The translations under genes were made by a program, and so were the position numbers. From positions 744,001 through 808,000 of the forward strand of contig CM038910.1 in NCBI GenBank assembly GCA_021904315.1: a stretch of DNA of 64,000 bases, written 5' to 3'. This DNA comes from Sphagnum magellanicum (taxonomy: Eukaryota; Streptophyta; Sphagnopsida; Sphagnales; Sphagnaceae). Below the pieces are notes generated by a model. The model was not told the origin of the DNA. It did not search any database and worked only from the letters and a program-made list of their open reading frames with translations. Below, in pieces: positions 47,252 through 60,020 of the stretch; positions within the stretch are counted from its first letter, which is position 1, and each line of letters opens with the position of its first letter.

Positions 47252-49614
47252 AAATAACAATTACACAAAACTTTTTGCTTAAGATCAATAACCATTACAT
47301 ATGCATTATAATCCTCTACACATTGCACTCCCACAACCTCCCTCCCCTTTTCCTTTATTTCTTTCAAGTTTTGTGAAAATCCATTTTTAAAATCTTTCCC
47401 CCAAGTCTCAAAACTGTCTTCCTTTCTGAAATCCTCTTTCTACCTTCCTTAAATCCAGTCTGCTCTCTATTCTTGGTTCCCTTATCTATCTACACAATTC
47501 GCTTTCCACTCCCCCCCCCCCCCCCCCCCCCCCACCCCCCAAACTCCCTTGCTCCTCTTTAAACTCTTACCTTGCCTTCTTCCTTTTTCTTCTATAACTT
47601 TCTTGCCTACTCCATAGCCACAAAATTGCCTCCACTTTGTGCCCTAGAAAATAACAAATTGCCTCCACTTTGTGCCCTAGAAAACAACAAATTGCCTCCA
47701 CTTTGTGCCCTAGACGACAACAACAAGTAATTTTTCTCACCTTTTCATGATTTTACTAACTTTTTCTTGTTGTTTAACCTCTGTTCGTCAAAAGACCAAA
47801 AGGAACTTCACTACTCCATATGATTATCAAACAAGGTTTAGAGAGTTCAACAAAATTGCCTTGACCTTAATAGTCTGCCCAGATCTGACTACACACCCTG
47901 TCATCATTCTATGCCTATCCCCTGCACACTAAATAGCTATCTACACCTATTAAGTCCAAACACTAATTGTTCCAAAACTTTTTAAAGTAAAGGTCCAAAA
48001 TTGTAGAGGTGACCCTTGTTACAAAATTTGGCTACCTAATAGTGTAACCAAAAAGAGAGGGTGACGAGACGAAACAACAAACCTGACTACCATAATGAGC
48101 CTAAGCAGAGTTGTCTCTCTTCTGATCTTTTGAGACAAACCACAACCTCTGACCCTTTCTCTCACTTCTCATCACAAAAAATTCCTACGCACATTCACTG
48201 ATCTTTGAACAGAAACAATTCATGCACTTACAAATCGGTAGAGCAAATAATCCAAATTCAAAACTTACACCTTGCCCTTCATGAGAATCTCCAGAGAGCA
48301 CAAGCTTTCTGGTTTCAGTGCATTTATCAAAGATCAAACACCTATTAAGGTATAGCCGTTGAGGTCAGAGCTTTCAGTGTTCATTCGATCCATTGAGCCT
48401 CTAACTCGATCCCCCATAGAATGCAACAATGCAGCTTTACTTCACTCTGCTGGACCAAAGATCTATGACCTGATTACCCTCGAGCCCAAAATGCAGTCTG
48501 AAACACCTGACTTTGAACAATCCATGCCACGCTTGTTAGTGCCATTCAAAGAGACTAACTCTCATGCAAAATGATCAGTAGCACTGCTGGTCTCAAATCC
48601 TTTCTACATTCTCACTCGATACACTCATTCTATCCACCATCAGAATTTCCCCCTTGATCTCTGGTACTCACTCAGAACACAGCCAACTACACAGATGCAA
48701 GGCACTGCAACCCAATCCCCTCATCCCTGATACTCACTCTCCTTAATATGCACCCCCATTCTAAGGTTCGGATCCCTCCAGCAATCATCATACCTCGGCA
48801 CCAACCTTTCATAAGTCCCTTACAAAACTGCTTGGCCAAGTTGCTGGCGCAGCGGAAAGATTTTCAACAACAAGCCAAGTTCTACAAAAACAGACCTTTA
48901 CACCTCTCTATCTGTCTCTCATCTCCCTGCCTCTTGATAATACCTTGCAGTACCAACAGGAACCCCAGACTTCTCTGAAGCACCTCCAAGTCCCTGAGAT
49001 TCACTCGCCTTCCGTTTTTCTCATCCTCCCCAATGCTTCTCCAATTCCTCTCCACCACCTTCAGTCCTTCTCCCGCCCTCCTTCCTTCCACCTCCCCTCA
49101 TCAATACAGCTCCATCCCTCACCGTCATTCGCGCCGCCTCTTTCTTGCACTCCATAACACCCCAACCAAAAGAAAAGCCTCCCCATGCATTGTCTACAGC
49201 AGTAATAGAGAGATTCCAACTGCAAAAATGACGGCTAATAAATCAAAAAGCAAACCTCAAAAACATGTTGTGTTCACACCAGTGAGGTGACCTATTGTTC
49301 GGTCACAATAGCTCTTAGTCCTCCCAGGTATTATATATTTGTTGTCCTACCCATCATGTGATACCCTCATAAAACATTAATCCCTTTTTTTCAGATAGCT
49401 TTCCATATTCGGAAAGTACTTGGGTTTGTTTATCTGTCACTGTGTCTCCTTGACCATTGGTTGTCTATGTGCTAATATAGTTGTCATGGAGCTGGTCCTC
49501 ATTATCTTCCTCTGCTCCTTGTGAATCATCTGATGTACCTTCAGCTGCCACCAAAAACGTTCTCAGACTTGTTGAAGTTTTGTAATCTTTACCCTTTTGT
49601 AATTCTAATGCCAT
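47252..49614. other. Pyrimidine-rich intergenic DNA, no gene recognised
   Basis: C- and T-rich with a long poly-C (47513-47533). Open frames up to 85 codons are Pro/Ser/His-rich by composition and show no domain. It may contain an LTR or untranslated part of the gypsy-type element whose last ORF ends at 49615, but I found no matching second copy. Confidence 0.4.
47623..47721. repeat. 33-bp tandem repeat, three units
   Basis: AAATTGCCTCCACTTTGTGC begins at 47623, 47656 and 47689; units differ only at their last few bases. Confidence 0.95.
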
Positions 49615-51211
49615 CTAATGGATGGTGGCTTGAATTCCCTCAAGTTCCACTATTTTGCTAACTAGGCTTTGTTCCACTTGTCTCCGATTGCCATTAGCAG
49701 TTTGTAACAGGAGCTCCAGTTCCTTGTTATGCATAGACAAGGTCTCTAACTGTTTATTCAATGAAAGCCCGAACTCCTTAGCCTTCACCTCTTCCATTGT
49801 GAGGATAACCAGTTTGTTTTCCAACCCCTATATACTTGAGTTTATTGGGTTTGAATGGTGGTTTCTAGGCTGTTATGACAAGTCTACCAAGTTTGAAAAA
49901 CCGCTCGCAGCCCATGGTAACTCTCAATGAGCACCTTTCCTAACCCATAAGGTAAGATGGAAATTAAGGTGGGGTGCTTGCTAGTGTAACATCCTATCAT
50001 CAGGTCTCCTTCCTGTCTAGTCTTGTTGGACAGGTTGGTGGTGTCATTTACTTGATCGGTGGTAACATCCAAGTTGAAGCCCTTGGCCTGGATCAAGTGT
50101 GGGACAAGAATGGTCTCATTTAAACTTGGAGCACTTTCTTCTAAGAAGTTCCCTCCTTTAGATTAGGTCCTAACCCTAAGAATTCTTGGTCTTCAGAGGT
50201 CATAAGTATGGTTCCGAAAATCAAAAGTGTGAGGGTTGGTCCAATACAAGTGGGAATGGTGACAGTGGCTACTTTGATTAGTTGTTGTAGAAAGTTCAGC
50301 TTAGTAATGAGTTGATGTCTGAACAACTCAGTGCAATCCAAGGTAGCCCCATCCTCAGCAATTCCAAAATTATGGATCAGGTAATTGGAAACACGATTCG
50401 TCTTGCGTCTCATACATAACCCTTCTAGGATGCCTTTCATCCTATTTTGGTACTCTTCAGTTGCCCTATCTGCCATCCTGATTTTGGAGCGTAATAGTTG
50501 CTGGGGAAGAAGCACCCTGGAATAGCTAATTCTTATGTACGCCGAAATGCTGCCATAGCCCCTTCCCCAAATCCAAAAACCTTCTGAATTGCACTTGCAG
50601 TAAGGAGAATGGTTTCACCCCTTACCTTGCTAGTTCCCTTTTTCTCACGTGCGCCAATTTGTGACAAATTCCAGTGTTATGACATTGTGACATAAATCCC
50701 ACCCCACCTCATTGAACCCCTTTAATCCCACCTTGGCAGCCCAACTATTACCCTCTTCCTCCTGCCATGCCATCATGTGCCTAAGAGGCAAAAACATGAG
50801 CTTAGGGGTTTAGGAGGTCGAAAATGTCTTATGGGCAGAACTTGCAAAGGGTTGTTTGGTTTTAGTCTTTTTGGCTCTAGAAGAAGTTGCCCAACCTTTC
50901 CTTTTCGTCCCAACATGAAGGTTGGTCTTTAGGAGGCTAGGTGGCCGAGAAAGATAAGGTATGAATGTGGGTCGAACCTGGTCGTCGTTGTTTTGCTGAA
51001 ATGACACTTGCAACACGCCCCTTTGTCCACTTGTGGTATAGTCCAATGGCAATGTGTATGAAGTTACACTTGCCCCTTTGTTGGCTATGTTACAAGTGCA
51101 CAACGCAAGAGGGAGTTTGGTAGAGGGGTCAAATTTGGACCTTGATGTTCCCCAAGTCGATGTAAAATAGCTAGGTTGATCGTCGTCAAGCTTGGTGGTG
51201 CCCTGTAGCAA
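49615..51211 (-). pseudogene. Unassigned ORF downstream of the gypsy integrase (degenerate)
   Basis: Minus-strand frames at 51211-50810, 50515-50141, 50096-49884 and 49824-49615 appear to be pieces of one protein broken by stops and shifts. The first is Ser/Thr/Lys-rich (GTKRKGWATSSRAKKTKTKQ). The part between 50800 and 50550 reads ITLEFVTNWRTREKKGTSKV, RGETILLTASAIQKVFGFGE. That pattern is like the plant retrotransposon-associated proteins that bear 'putative plant transposon protein' domains. The C-terminal piece looks like a coiled coil (SLNKQLETLSMHNKELELLL). It follows the integrase on the same strand, where Athila-type elements carry an extra ORF. The function is unknown and the family link is inference. 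Confidence 0.5.
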
Positions 51212-51820
51212 TAGTTTCCCCTCTTTCCCTCACTACAACAAAAGGTGTCCTTGTACGTAAAGTGATTCGCTAAATTTTGAGGGAATTCATTGGTCCTAAT
51301 AAATGAGGATTAATTAGAAAGTAGTAAATTCATTGGTTTAATGAATAGGGACTAGTGAACTACACCCATAGTTTGTAGTAACGGGCCTATTAGGTTTAAC
51401 ATTTTCAAGTGTTGGCACCAAACCCTTCCGGTCTCCTCAACCTAGTTATCGCACCGATGTTGTTGCGCACCACACCTCAAAACCAAAAGCCCCACCTGTT
51501 CACCACTTATTTGCTACACCAACCTCGGCGCCGAATTCCAAGCCGAATTTCACATTGCAAGTGTTGATGCTCCACTGCCAAGTCTATGGTCGTTGTTATG
51601 GTGTTAATAACTGGAAGAAAAGCCAATGCTAAAAGAGAAGAAAAATCAAGGGGAGGTGGTGAAGGAATTACAATGGCTTGTTGGAGAGACGAAAGAGGAA
51701 GGATGTAAGTTGGTTATCATTTTCCACACCTTTGCAACACAAAATTAAAACTCCCAAACGCAGTTTTCTTCAAGGAATTTGCAATGGGAAACAACATCAA
51801 CTAGTTAAATGGGTGGCACA
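51212..51820. other. Spacer between integrase and downstream ORF; possible small MITE
   Basis: No coding sequence. 51234-51381 starts CACTACAACAAAAGG and ends CATAGTTTGTAGTAA, imperfect inverted ends about 150 bp apart, suggestive of a MITE, but no clean target duplication is seen. Confidence 0.35.
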
Positions 51821-53284
51821 CTACTTGCTTCCCCCCAATTGGTTCAATTCAACCTTTTTTTGAAGTCGCATAACGTTAGGCCCTCCTCCTTTCAAATGCA
51901 AGGGAGAAGTTAAAATCTTTGAAGCCCTATTAACAATCCCCACATCTTCTCTCCATTTCTCCCTAACCATATCCGCTTGAGTAACCCCATTCATGTTCCC
52001 ACTTGGTTGAAAAAAACTAATTCTTTCATCGTTTTTTTTTTGGATGGATGGATATTGTCCTTGGGACAATTGTCTAGGAAACTTGGGTTGAAATGTAGGT
52101 TCACACACAATGATTACTCCTACCACAATCCCAAGTGTTTTTTTCTTGATCCTTGCAAGATTGCAATTGGGTAATGGGTTACAAGTGAATGGTTTGGTAA
52201 CATAATGTTTAAGCTTATGGGCATTAACCTTGTACAATTCCTCATCATCTAGGTTTCCAAGCATGACAATGTTGTTTCCTAAAACCTTTCTCACCACATA
52301 AGGCACTTTCCACATTAGCTTGAATTTTTTTGGCCGGATTTTGACATCCTCGTGATACCACAAGACTTGTTGTCCTTCTTGAAATTGTTTTGTCTTTCTA
52401 TGGTTGTCATGCCATACCATGCATTGTTCTTCAATTAAATAGATGTTCCCTTGAACTTTTTCCCTCCATTTTTCTAATAAACACAAGTTTTCCATCCTTG
52501 TTATGACCGTTGTTAATCCATTATATTCTAGTCCACAAGTCACCCGATATGTCAAGAGTAAATAATCTAAGGGCAACAAAGGTTATAAACCATATACCAA
52601 CTCAAAGGGGCTATGTTTAATATTAGTCTTATAAGAATTTTTGTAAGCCCATAGTGTTGTTGGAAGCTTATCATCCCAATCTGTATAATTAACATTGATT
52701 GTCTTCCTTAGGATGTTTTCCAAAGTCTTATTGGTGGATTGCACCATACCATTCCCTCGGGGTAATAGGTGGTGATTTTTTGTGGTTAACCATGAACTTT
52801 GTAGTGAGGATGGCAATGGTTTTGTTAACGAAGTGCGTTCCTTAGTCAAATATGAGTTCCATTGGGCATCCAAAGTGAATGATTATAGCTTCACAAAGAA
52901 ATTAACCATGACAACAATAGTGTTGGTGGTTAAAGCCTTAACCTCTACCCACTTTGTGGCATAGTCCATAGCCATTAAAATGTATTTATTACCCGTTTAC
53001 TCAGCTGGTGAATTCACTAGTCTAATGAAAATTGATACCCCATTAGGCAAAAGATGCAATGGGTACCACTATTATGATAGGTGGATTACTAGTGATTTTA
53101 ATTGACCTAGTACGTTGGCAAATGTCAAAACTACAACAAAATGCCGAATGTCTTTATGAAGAGTTGCCCACCAAAAGTAGGAAACCAAAATCTTTTTTAC
53201 TATAGGTTGAAAACATGGTAAAGTATACACAAAAAGTAATGTAAGCAACAAAATATTGGGGTCCCTAAAAAAATTGACTAACAA
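51821..53284 (-). pseudogene. Gypsy integrase (zinc-binding, core and C-terminal parts), degenerate
   Basis: 53284-53072 carries the end of the HHCC region (SYFWWATLHKDIRHFV), with expected Cys positions altered. 52980-52583 holds the catalytic-core tail (NGMVQSTNKTLENILRK, then LPTTLWAYKNSYKTNIKHSP and FELVYG). 52579-51821 is the C-terminal DNA-binding part (QFQEGQQVLWYHEDVKIRPK, WKVPYVVRKVLGNNIVML, VNAHKLKHY). Stops and shifts separate the pieces. Integrase inserts the cDNA copy into the host genome. Confidence 0.85.
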
Positions 53285-54099
53285 GTAGATGATTTTATGG
53301 GGATAATAAAAATAAAATTGAGTACATTATTTCTTAACTTTTGTTTACATGGACTTCAAAAGCTCAATTGTTATAATCATGGTTTTTCAAACTACTTGCA
53401 AGTACTTGAATTGGACCTAAAATTTGTGATAGTTTGAAAAATAAAGTTCAAGTACTTGAAAGTAAGTGAAATGTTTTTGCAAGTATTTGGTTTTTTTTCA
53501 AACAACTCAATATTAATGTAGTGAATATTATAATATATATTTTTTGGTTAATCGAGTTTGTTTTCATAACTAAAATCATCCCCAACCCTTAAAAAATGGG
53601 GGATACTTTTGGGTTACTTTTTCAAGTCCAAATGATATGATACAAATTTCTTTTAAAAGTTAGAGGGAGGTTATAGATGCCCATGAAAAAAAATAAAAGT
53701 TTCATTTGTTTTGAAATGTTAGAGTAAGGTTAAAAATTTGAAAAACTATTTTTTTCATGTTTTCAAGTAGAAAACAAGGTAACAAGTATGTACAAAATAT
53801 CTTGTTTGCACCCTGTAATTAGCTACCCAAAATGTCCACCCATAGGGTTGTCATGGAACTATTGTAGGATGTCTTTGGCTTCACTTGGTCTCACACATAA
53901 CTTGATCACTTCATCACCACATTGTTTGTGGAGCTTGCCCTAAATGATGGTAAATGGTAAGGTTCTTATGGCAAATTGTCTCCTTTCTGTCTCCTTTCAT
54001 TTGTGTTAAGAAAATATTAGTTTCAAGGTAAGTTTGAATATGACCAGTTTAGTCTTCTTATATATGGTATGCCCTCACAAGGAAATCCTCATCTTGATC

Positions 54100-54600
54100 T
54101 ATTTGTATTATTTTGTCATTGTCTAGCTTTGATTGAAAATTTACAACCACATGTTCCTTGAACTAAGCCTTTAAACCACCTTGAAATTAAACTTTAACAA
54201 TAACAACAACCATTTCACAATTCACCTTTAAATAAACAGTTTGTTTACCATGTATGTGAGAGCTTGGTGATCCACAAAAAACATGAAATGGTTAGCCAAT
54301 AGGTATTATAAAAAAAAATTCATTAAATAAACCACTGTTAAGGCCTGTTTATTATGTGGTAATATAGTTTTTTTTGTTGGGTTCAGAAATTGACTTACAT
54401 AATAGATGGGCCAATCAATTTATTGTCTTGGTTTTGGGTGAAGACTACACCAATGGCCACATTGGAAGCATCAGTGTGGACATGAAATCAGGTGTTATTA
54501 AGATGGGTCCTTGAGTAAAGGTTGTTTGGAAGGTACGGAATGCTTCCTCACATCGCTTGGTCATTCATATTTGATACCTACCTTCTTTAACATATGTCTT
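54100..54600 (-). pseudogene. Gypsy RNase H fragment
   Basis: The minus strand near 54480-54400 reads TDASNVAIGVVFTQNQDNKL, the first catalytic Asp block of the RT-linked RNase H, then broken matches to about 54150. It lies between RT (54713 upward) and integrase, as in Ty3/gypsy pol. Confidence 0.7.
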
Positions 54601-54947
54601 AACGATTCTATTTTTGTTACAAAACCCTTGACATAATGTCAGTAGAAGTTACCTAATCCTAAGGACACCAATTCCTTGGTATTCCTAGGGGTTGTCACCT
54701 TGAGGATGGAAACTATCTTCTGGGGTTCCATAAGTAGGCCTTCCTTGCTAACCACATGTCATAACAAAAACCCTGGTTTAACACCAAAAAGGCATTTTTT
54801 GGGTTCAAGTTAATCCCCACTTCTTGGCATTGCTTGAAACGTTTTTCTAATAGGCCCAAGTGGTTGGATGTGATACCATAAATAGTTAAATCATCCAAGA
54901 AAACTTGCATGAAATCTCCTATAAATTTTTTATAAAAAAGCCTCCAT

Positions 54948-56848
54948 TGTCACAACCCTAACCTTGGGTTCGCGACCAAGGTAAAGGGCTTACAAGAGGG
55001 CAAGACAAAAGGAAGACCCATGAGACACATCTTATACTCCCGGGAGTGCGTGAGAGTGTGAGAGAATGAACCCTCACACTCTCAAGGCAACTCCCACTTG
55101 GGGAGTTGGAATCCCGAAGGACTACCAAATCTTCAGAGAATAATTACAAGGGTCAAAACCCATTTGTTTAAAGAGTTTATATCATTGGAAAGATATTGAA
55201 ATGTAAATGTCTAAAATGGGCTTGCACAACCCATTTGGACATCTAAAACATAAGTTATGGCCAAAAGAAAGGTCAAGAGTCAAATTGGCAATTTGACTCT
55301 TGACCATTAAAAGTCAGGAATCGACCCGATTTTCATGCATGCAGGTGGCATGCAACATACCATTGAAAAGCTCTCAACAAGGACTATAACTTTATTTTAG
55401 ACCTCATTTCAATTGGAGGTTTGCACACAAAGTTATGAGGCCCCAAAGTTGAAAGAATCCCAATTTTGGCAATTTCAGGGCTCCCACTTGGGAGTCCCGA
55501 GACAAAAAGCCATTTGGATGTGGCTTCGTGGAGAGGCACAAAGTATACTATAAGGGGGAAGGTGGTGGCTTCCCCCAAGTCTGGGCCATGGTGAGTCTTA
55601 TGAGTCTGAGTTTGCCCGTGGTTCGTCCTAGCACCAAAAGTGCTCCAATTATGCACTAACCACCTTGTGTTGGTTTTGTGCAGGTCCGTGCGAGTAGTTG
55701 ATGCTTGTCACTCTTCCTAGTCCCATCCCAAAGTTCCAGCACACCCTTCTACCCCCTCAAAATGTTACGAGCCAGGGAGCGTGCCTCGACTCTTTGTTTT
55801 TCTGCTATCTCCAATTTGGACTCATGATGCACCCCCAACTCTTCAAGGGACTCAAATGTGAGCCCAAGTAGAAAGCAGCGGAAAAGGAAGAGTCGGAGCA
55901 CGCTCCCTAGCTCACAACCCTTTGAGGGGTAGAGGGGCGGGTTGGAGCTCCGGGATGGGACTAGGAAGAGTTGACAAGCTTCAGTCACTCACACGGGCCT
56001 GCACATAACCCACACAAAGTGGTTAGTGTAAAGTTAGAGCACACTTGGTGTTAGGACGAGCCACAGGCAACACGGACACACAAGACTCACCACGGCCCGG
56101 ACTTGGGGGAAGCCACCACCTTCCCCCTTATAGTATACTCTGCAGCTCTCCACGGAGGCTACATCCAAATGGCTATTTTTCCCGGGACTCCCGAGTGGGA
56201 GTCTCGAAATCGCGCCAAATGGGACTCTCGGGACTTTGGAGCCCATAACTTTGCAAGCAGACCTCGGATCGCGATGCGGTCTGAAGCAAAGTTGTAGGTC
56301 TCGTCGAGACCTTTTCAACGGTATGTCGCACGTTCTCTGCAGCCAAGTATTTCGGGTCGATTCTTGACTTTTAGTGGTCAGGAGTCAAAACTGGCAGACT
56401 CCCGGGAATTCGACTCCCAGCCCTTCTTTTGGCCATAACTTGTGTTTCAGATGTCCAAATGAGCAATGCGAGCCCATTTTAGATATTTGTGCTTCAAGAG
56501 CTTTCTAACGATATAAAGAACGCCACAATTCATTGAAGTTTGACCCTTGCAATCGCTCTCTGAAGTTTCGGGAGTCCACCAGGACTTCACTTCCCAAAGT
56601 GGGAGTTGCCTTGGGAGTGTGAGGGTTCACTCCCTCATACTCCCTCACACTTTCTAACACTCCCGGGAGTATGGATGTGACTCCCGGGTTTCCTCTTGCC
56701 TTAACTCTTGCAATGCCTTTGCCTTGACTCCCGGGCTTCCTTCCTCTTGGCCCGCAACCTTGCAACCCCCTTAGCCTTGGTTGCGAGCCCAAAGCTAAGG
56801 TTGCGACAACTCACCTTTGAGTCCATTAAGGAGCTTGGGGGTGCATCA
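54948..56848 (+). mobile_element. Solo LTR A (family L1), itself interrupted by LTR B
   Basis: Starts TGTCACAACCC (54948) and ends GGGGGTGCATCA (56848), flanked on both sides by TCCAT (54943-54947 and 56849-56853), a perfect 5-bp TSD. Without the nested LTR B (55825-56808) and its duplicated ACTCA it is about 912 bp. It splits the gypsy RT next to the codons for AIMD/E. It has the family's TATA-like stretch and hairpin (about 55547-55577). Confidence 0.93.
55825..56808 (-). mobile_element. Solo LTR B (family L1), inverted, nested in LTR A
   Basis: Begins TGATGCACCCCC and ends GGTTGCGACA on the plus strand, the reverse complement of the family. Perfect TSD ACTCA at 55820-55824 and 56809-56813. 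Length 984 bp. It is the most GC-rich copy and keeps many CG dinucleotides, which suggests it is the youngest of the five. Confidence 0.93.
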
Positions 56849-57029
56849 TCCATGATAGCACATTGGAAAGTGGCTAGAACATTACAAAGTCCAAAGTGCA
56901 TGACCATGAATACAAATGCATCCCATTTAGTTATGAACGTTGTTTTCTCCTGATCATCAAGATGGATCTTTATATGACCTTGTAACCATTAAACCCATCT
57001 AAAAAGGAATAGAAGTCCTTGTCGGCCAT

Positions 57030-57948
57030 TGTCGCAACCCTAACCTTGGGCTTGCGACCAAGGTAAAGGGCTTACAAGAAGGTGAGACAAGAGGGAGACC
57101 AAGGAGACGCATCTTATACTCATGGGAGTGTAAGAGAATGTGAAAGAATGAACCCTCACACTCCCAAGGCAACTCCCACTTGGGGAGTTGGAGTCCTGAA
57201 TGACTCTTGAATTTTTAAGGAGCAATTAAAAGGGTCAAAACCCATTGGTTTGAAGAGTTTTTTATATCACTAGAAAATTATTGAAACATAGATGTCTAAA
57301 ATGGGTTCGTATTACCCATTTGGACATCTGAAACACAAGGTATGGCCAAAAGAGAGGTCGAGAGTCAACTTGGCAATTTGACTCCCGACCACTAAAAGTC
57401 GGGAATCGACCCAATCTCCATTTGTGTAGGTGACATGCCACATATTGTTGGAAATCTCTTGACAAGGGCTACAATTTTGTTTTAGACCTCATCTCAATCG
57501 GAGGTCTGCACATGAAGCTATGAGGCCCCAAAGTCGCGAGAGTCCCAACTTTGGCAATTTCAGGACTCCCACTTGGGAGTTCCGAGACAAAAAGCCATTT
57601 GGATGTGGGCCTTGTGGAAAGGCACAAAATATACTATAAGGGGGAAGGTGGTGGCTTCCCCCAAGTCTGGGCCATGGTGAGTCTTGTGAGTCTGAGTTTG
57701 CCCGTGGCTCGTCCTAGCACCAATAGTGCTTTAAGTATGCACTAACCAACTTGTTGTTTGGTTTGTGCAAATCCGAGTGAGTGATTAAGTGCTTGTCATT
57801 CTTCCTAGTCCCATCTCGGAGTTCCAGCATGCCCTTCTACCCTCCCCAAGTGCTATGAGCCAGCGAGCGTGCCCCGATTCCTTGTTCTTCCACTATTTTC
57901 ACTTCAGACTCACATTTGGAGTCTCTTAAGGAGCCAGGGGGTGCGTCA
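57030..57948 (+). mobile_element. Solo LTR C (family L1) in the gypsy RT
   Basis: Starts TGTCGCAACCC and ends GGGGTGCGTCA; flanks GCCAT (57025-57029) and GCCAC (57949-57953), a TSD with one mismatch. 919 bp. It interrupts RT between EVFDIVA and DKDFYSFLDG. Confidence 0.92.
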
Positions 57949-57991
57949 GCCACTATGTCAAATACTTCATCTATTAAAGGTAGGGGAAAAG

Positions 57992-58905
57992 TGATGCACT
58001 CCCAACCTCCTCAAGAGACTCAAATGTGAGTCTTAGATGAAAACAACGGAAAAGTAGAAAGTTAGGGCATGTTCTCTTGCTCACAATACTTTGGAGGTAG
58101 AAGGGCATGCTAGAATTCCAGGATGGGACTAGGAAGAATGACAAGCATTTCAATCATTCACACAGACCTGCACAAACCAAACAATAAGTTGGTTAGTGCA
58201 TAACTGGAGCACTTTTGGTGTTAGGATGAACCATGGCCAAACTCGGACTCACAAAACTCACCATGGCCCGGACTTGGGGGAAGCCACCACCTCCCGCCTT
58301 ATATTATACTTTGTGTTTGTCCACGAGGCCCATATCCAAATGACATTTTGTCCCGGGACTCCCAAATGGGAGTCCCGAAATTCCCAAAGTTGGGACTCCC
58401 GTGAATTTGGGACCGCATAACTTTGTGTGCAGACCTTTGATTGAGATGAGGTCTGAAGCAAAGTTATAGCTCTTGTCGAGATATTTCCAACAATATGTGG
58501 CATGTCACCTACATGCAAGGAAATTGGGGAGATTCTTGACTTTTAGTGGTCGGGAGTCAAACTGTCAATTTGACTCCCGACCTTTCTTTTGGCCATAACT
58601 TGTGTTTCAAATGTTCAAATGGGTCATGTGAGCCCATTTTAGACATCTACGTTTCAATATCTTTCAATGATATAAATAACTCTTCAATCCAATGGGTTTT
58701 GGCCCCTGCAATCGCCCTTTGAAGATTCGGAAGTCCATTGGGACTCCAATTCCCAAAATGGGAGTTCACTTGGGAGTGTGAGGGTTCACCCCTTCACACT
58801 CTTTGCACTCCTGGAAATATGAGATGTGAGCCACGGGCTTCCCTCTTGGCCCGCAACCTTCCAAGCCCTTGCTTTGGTCGTGAGCCCAAGGGTAGGGTTA
58901 TGACA
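57992..58905 (-). mobile_element. Solo LTR D (family L1), inverted, in the gypsy RT
   Basis: Plus-strand TGATGCACTCCC to GGGTTATGACA, the reverse complement of the family; perfect TSD AAAAG (57987-57991 and 58906-58910). 914 bp. It interrupts RT within SLTKKDPFPLPLIDE. It lies only 43 bp from LTR C in opposite orientation. Confidence 0.93.
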
Positions 58906-59699
58906 AAAAGGATCCTTCTTAGTCAAGGAGTTCATGAATTGATGATAGTTCACACAAATTTGAAGTTTGCCATTCTTTTTGGGAACAATGACTATTGGGA
59001 CAACCACTTGGTTAGTCCAATAAGGGTAATATAAAACTGGCTATTAATAATTTGTCCAAATTTTTTTTAACTTTGGCAATTATAATTTAGATTCATAATT
59101 ATCGAAATGGTAATGTCCAATCTTCAAGCTCAATTTGATGTTCAGATATGGACATTGGTATCCCATTCATGTCTTAGTAACTCCATATAAATATATCTTA
59201 GTATTGTCAAAACAAATGTTTTACCTTTTGGACAAATTCTTCTCCCTAGCTTGTGCCAACCCATATTGGCCATGGTTCCTCTTATGCATATACCTAGATT
59301 GATAGTGGTTAATTCTCCTTCAACAATAGTGGTCCAACCCACAATCTAGTGTCCCTTGACTTGCTTCCCCATGGGTTCCTCCAAAATATCCATTTGCCCA
59401 TGTTTAGCAATGTAAAAATGTGCAGGATACACTTCCTTGTGATTGTCCATAATCACCAATTCTACTTCTTCTCCGACCTTCATTTCATAAGAGCTAGCCA
59501 AGGTAGGGATATCAATTAATCTAATTATGTTATTAGTTATAGTTCTGGATTAGTTGATTTAATATTTGTTCTTCTTCTTCTTTAGTGAGTCCCCCCTCCT
59601 AATCATACATGTGCATAATGCTAAAAGTTGGTGGCAGGGTTGTCTTTAGTAGAGGGAATGGGTAGGAACATCCAGACTTGATAATTTCCTAAAGCCAAC

Positions 59700-60020
59700 A
59701 TAGTCAGGTCTCTTCCCTAATTGTGGTGATCCTTTGTTTCTGGCAACCATGGGCAACCCAATAATAAGGAATATTCTTCACTACCCCCTTCCATTTGTAA
59801 AACAATGATAGTAACCCTAAAATCAACTCCTTCAATTTTGATTGGGAGGTCCTTTAATATTCCCAAAGGGTGTAATCAACGTTGATAAGCCACTTTGACT
59901 TGGAAAGGCAAAGGTTCCATTCCTCCTAAACACAATTTGATTTGTAAAGATTCAGTGTTGATGTTGACCTTAGACCCCCCATCCACTAGGGTGTCTTTGA
60001 TTTTCACCCCATAAATTTCC
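59700..60020 (-). pseudogene. Gypsy aspartic protease fragment
   Basis: On the minus strand at about 59995-59955 the frame reads KDTLVDGGSKVNIN; LVDGGS is the retropepsin active-site block. LLLGCPWLPETKDHH follows about 80 residues later, the conserved second block. Stops lie downstream. The protease would process the gag-pol precursor. Confidence 0.8.

Larger units (their letters stand above)
54600..59007 (-). pseudogene. Gypsy reverse transcriptase, split by solo LTRs
   Basis: Pieces along the minus strand: VVPIVIVPKKNGKLQICVNY ... SLTKKDPF (59007-58906); PLPLIDEVFDIVA (57991-57949); ADKDFYSFLDGFNGYK, then DQEKTTFIT and VMHFGLCNVLATFQCAIMD (57029-56849); and FMQVFLDDLTIYG with LEKRFKQCQEVGINLNPKNA (54947-54713). 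Removing the LTRs and one TSD copy each gives a continuous RT palm, including the catalytic block VFLDD. The joins fall exactly at the target duplications. Additional stops show the element was already decaying or decayed later. Confidence 0.9.

Noticed and set aside
51234-51381. Small MITE with CACTACAA ends
   Set aside because: Inverted ends are imperfect and no target duplication can be read; noted only as a possibility inside the spacer.
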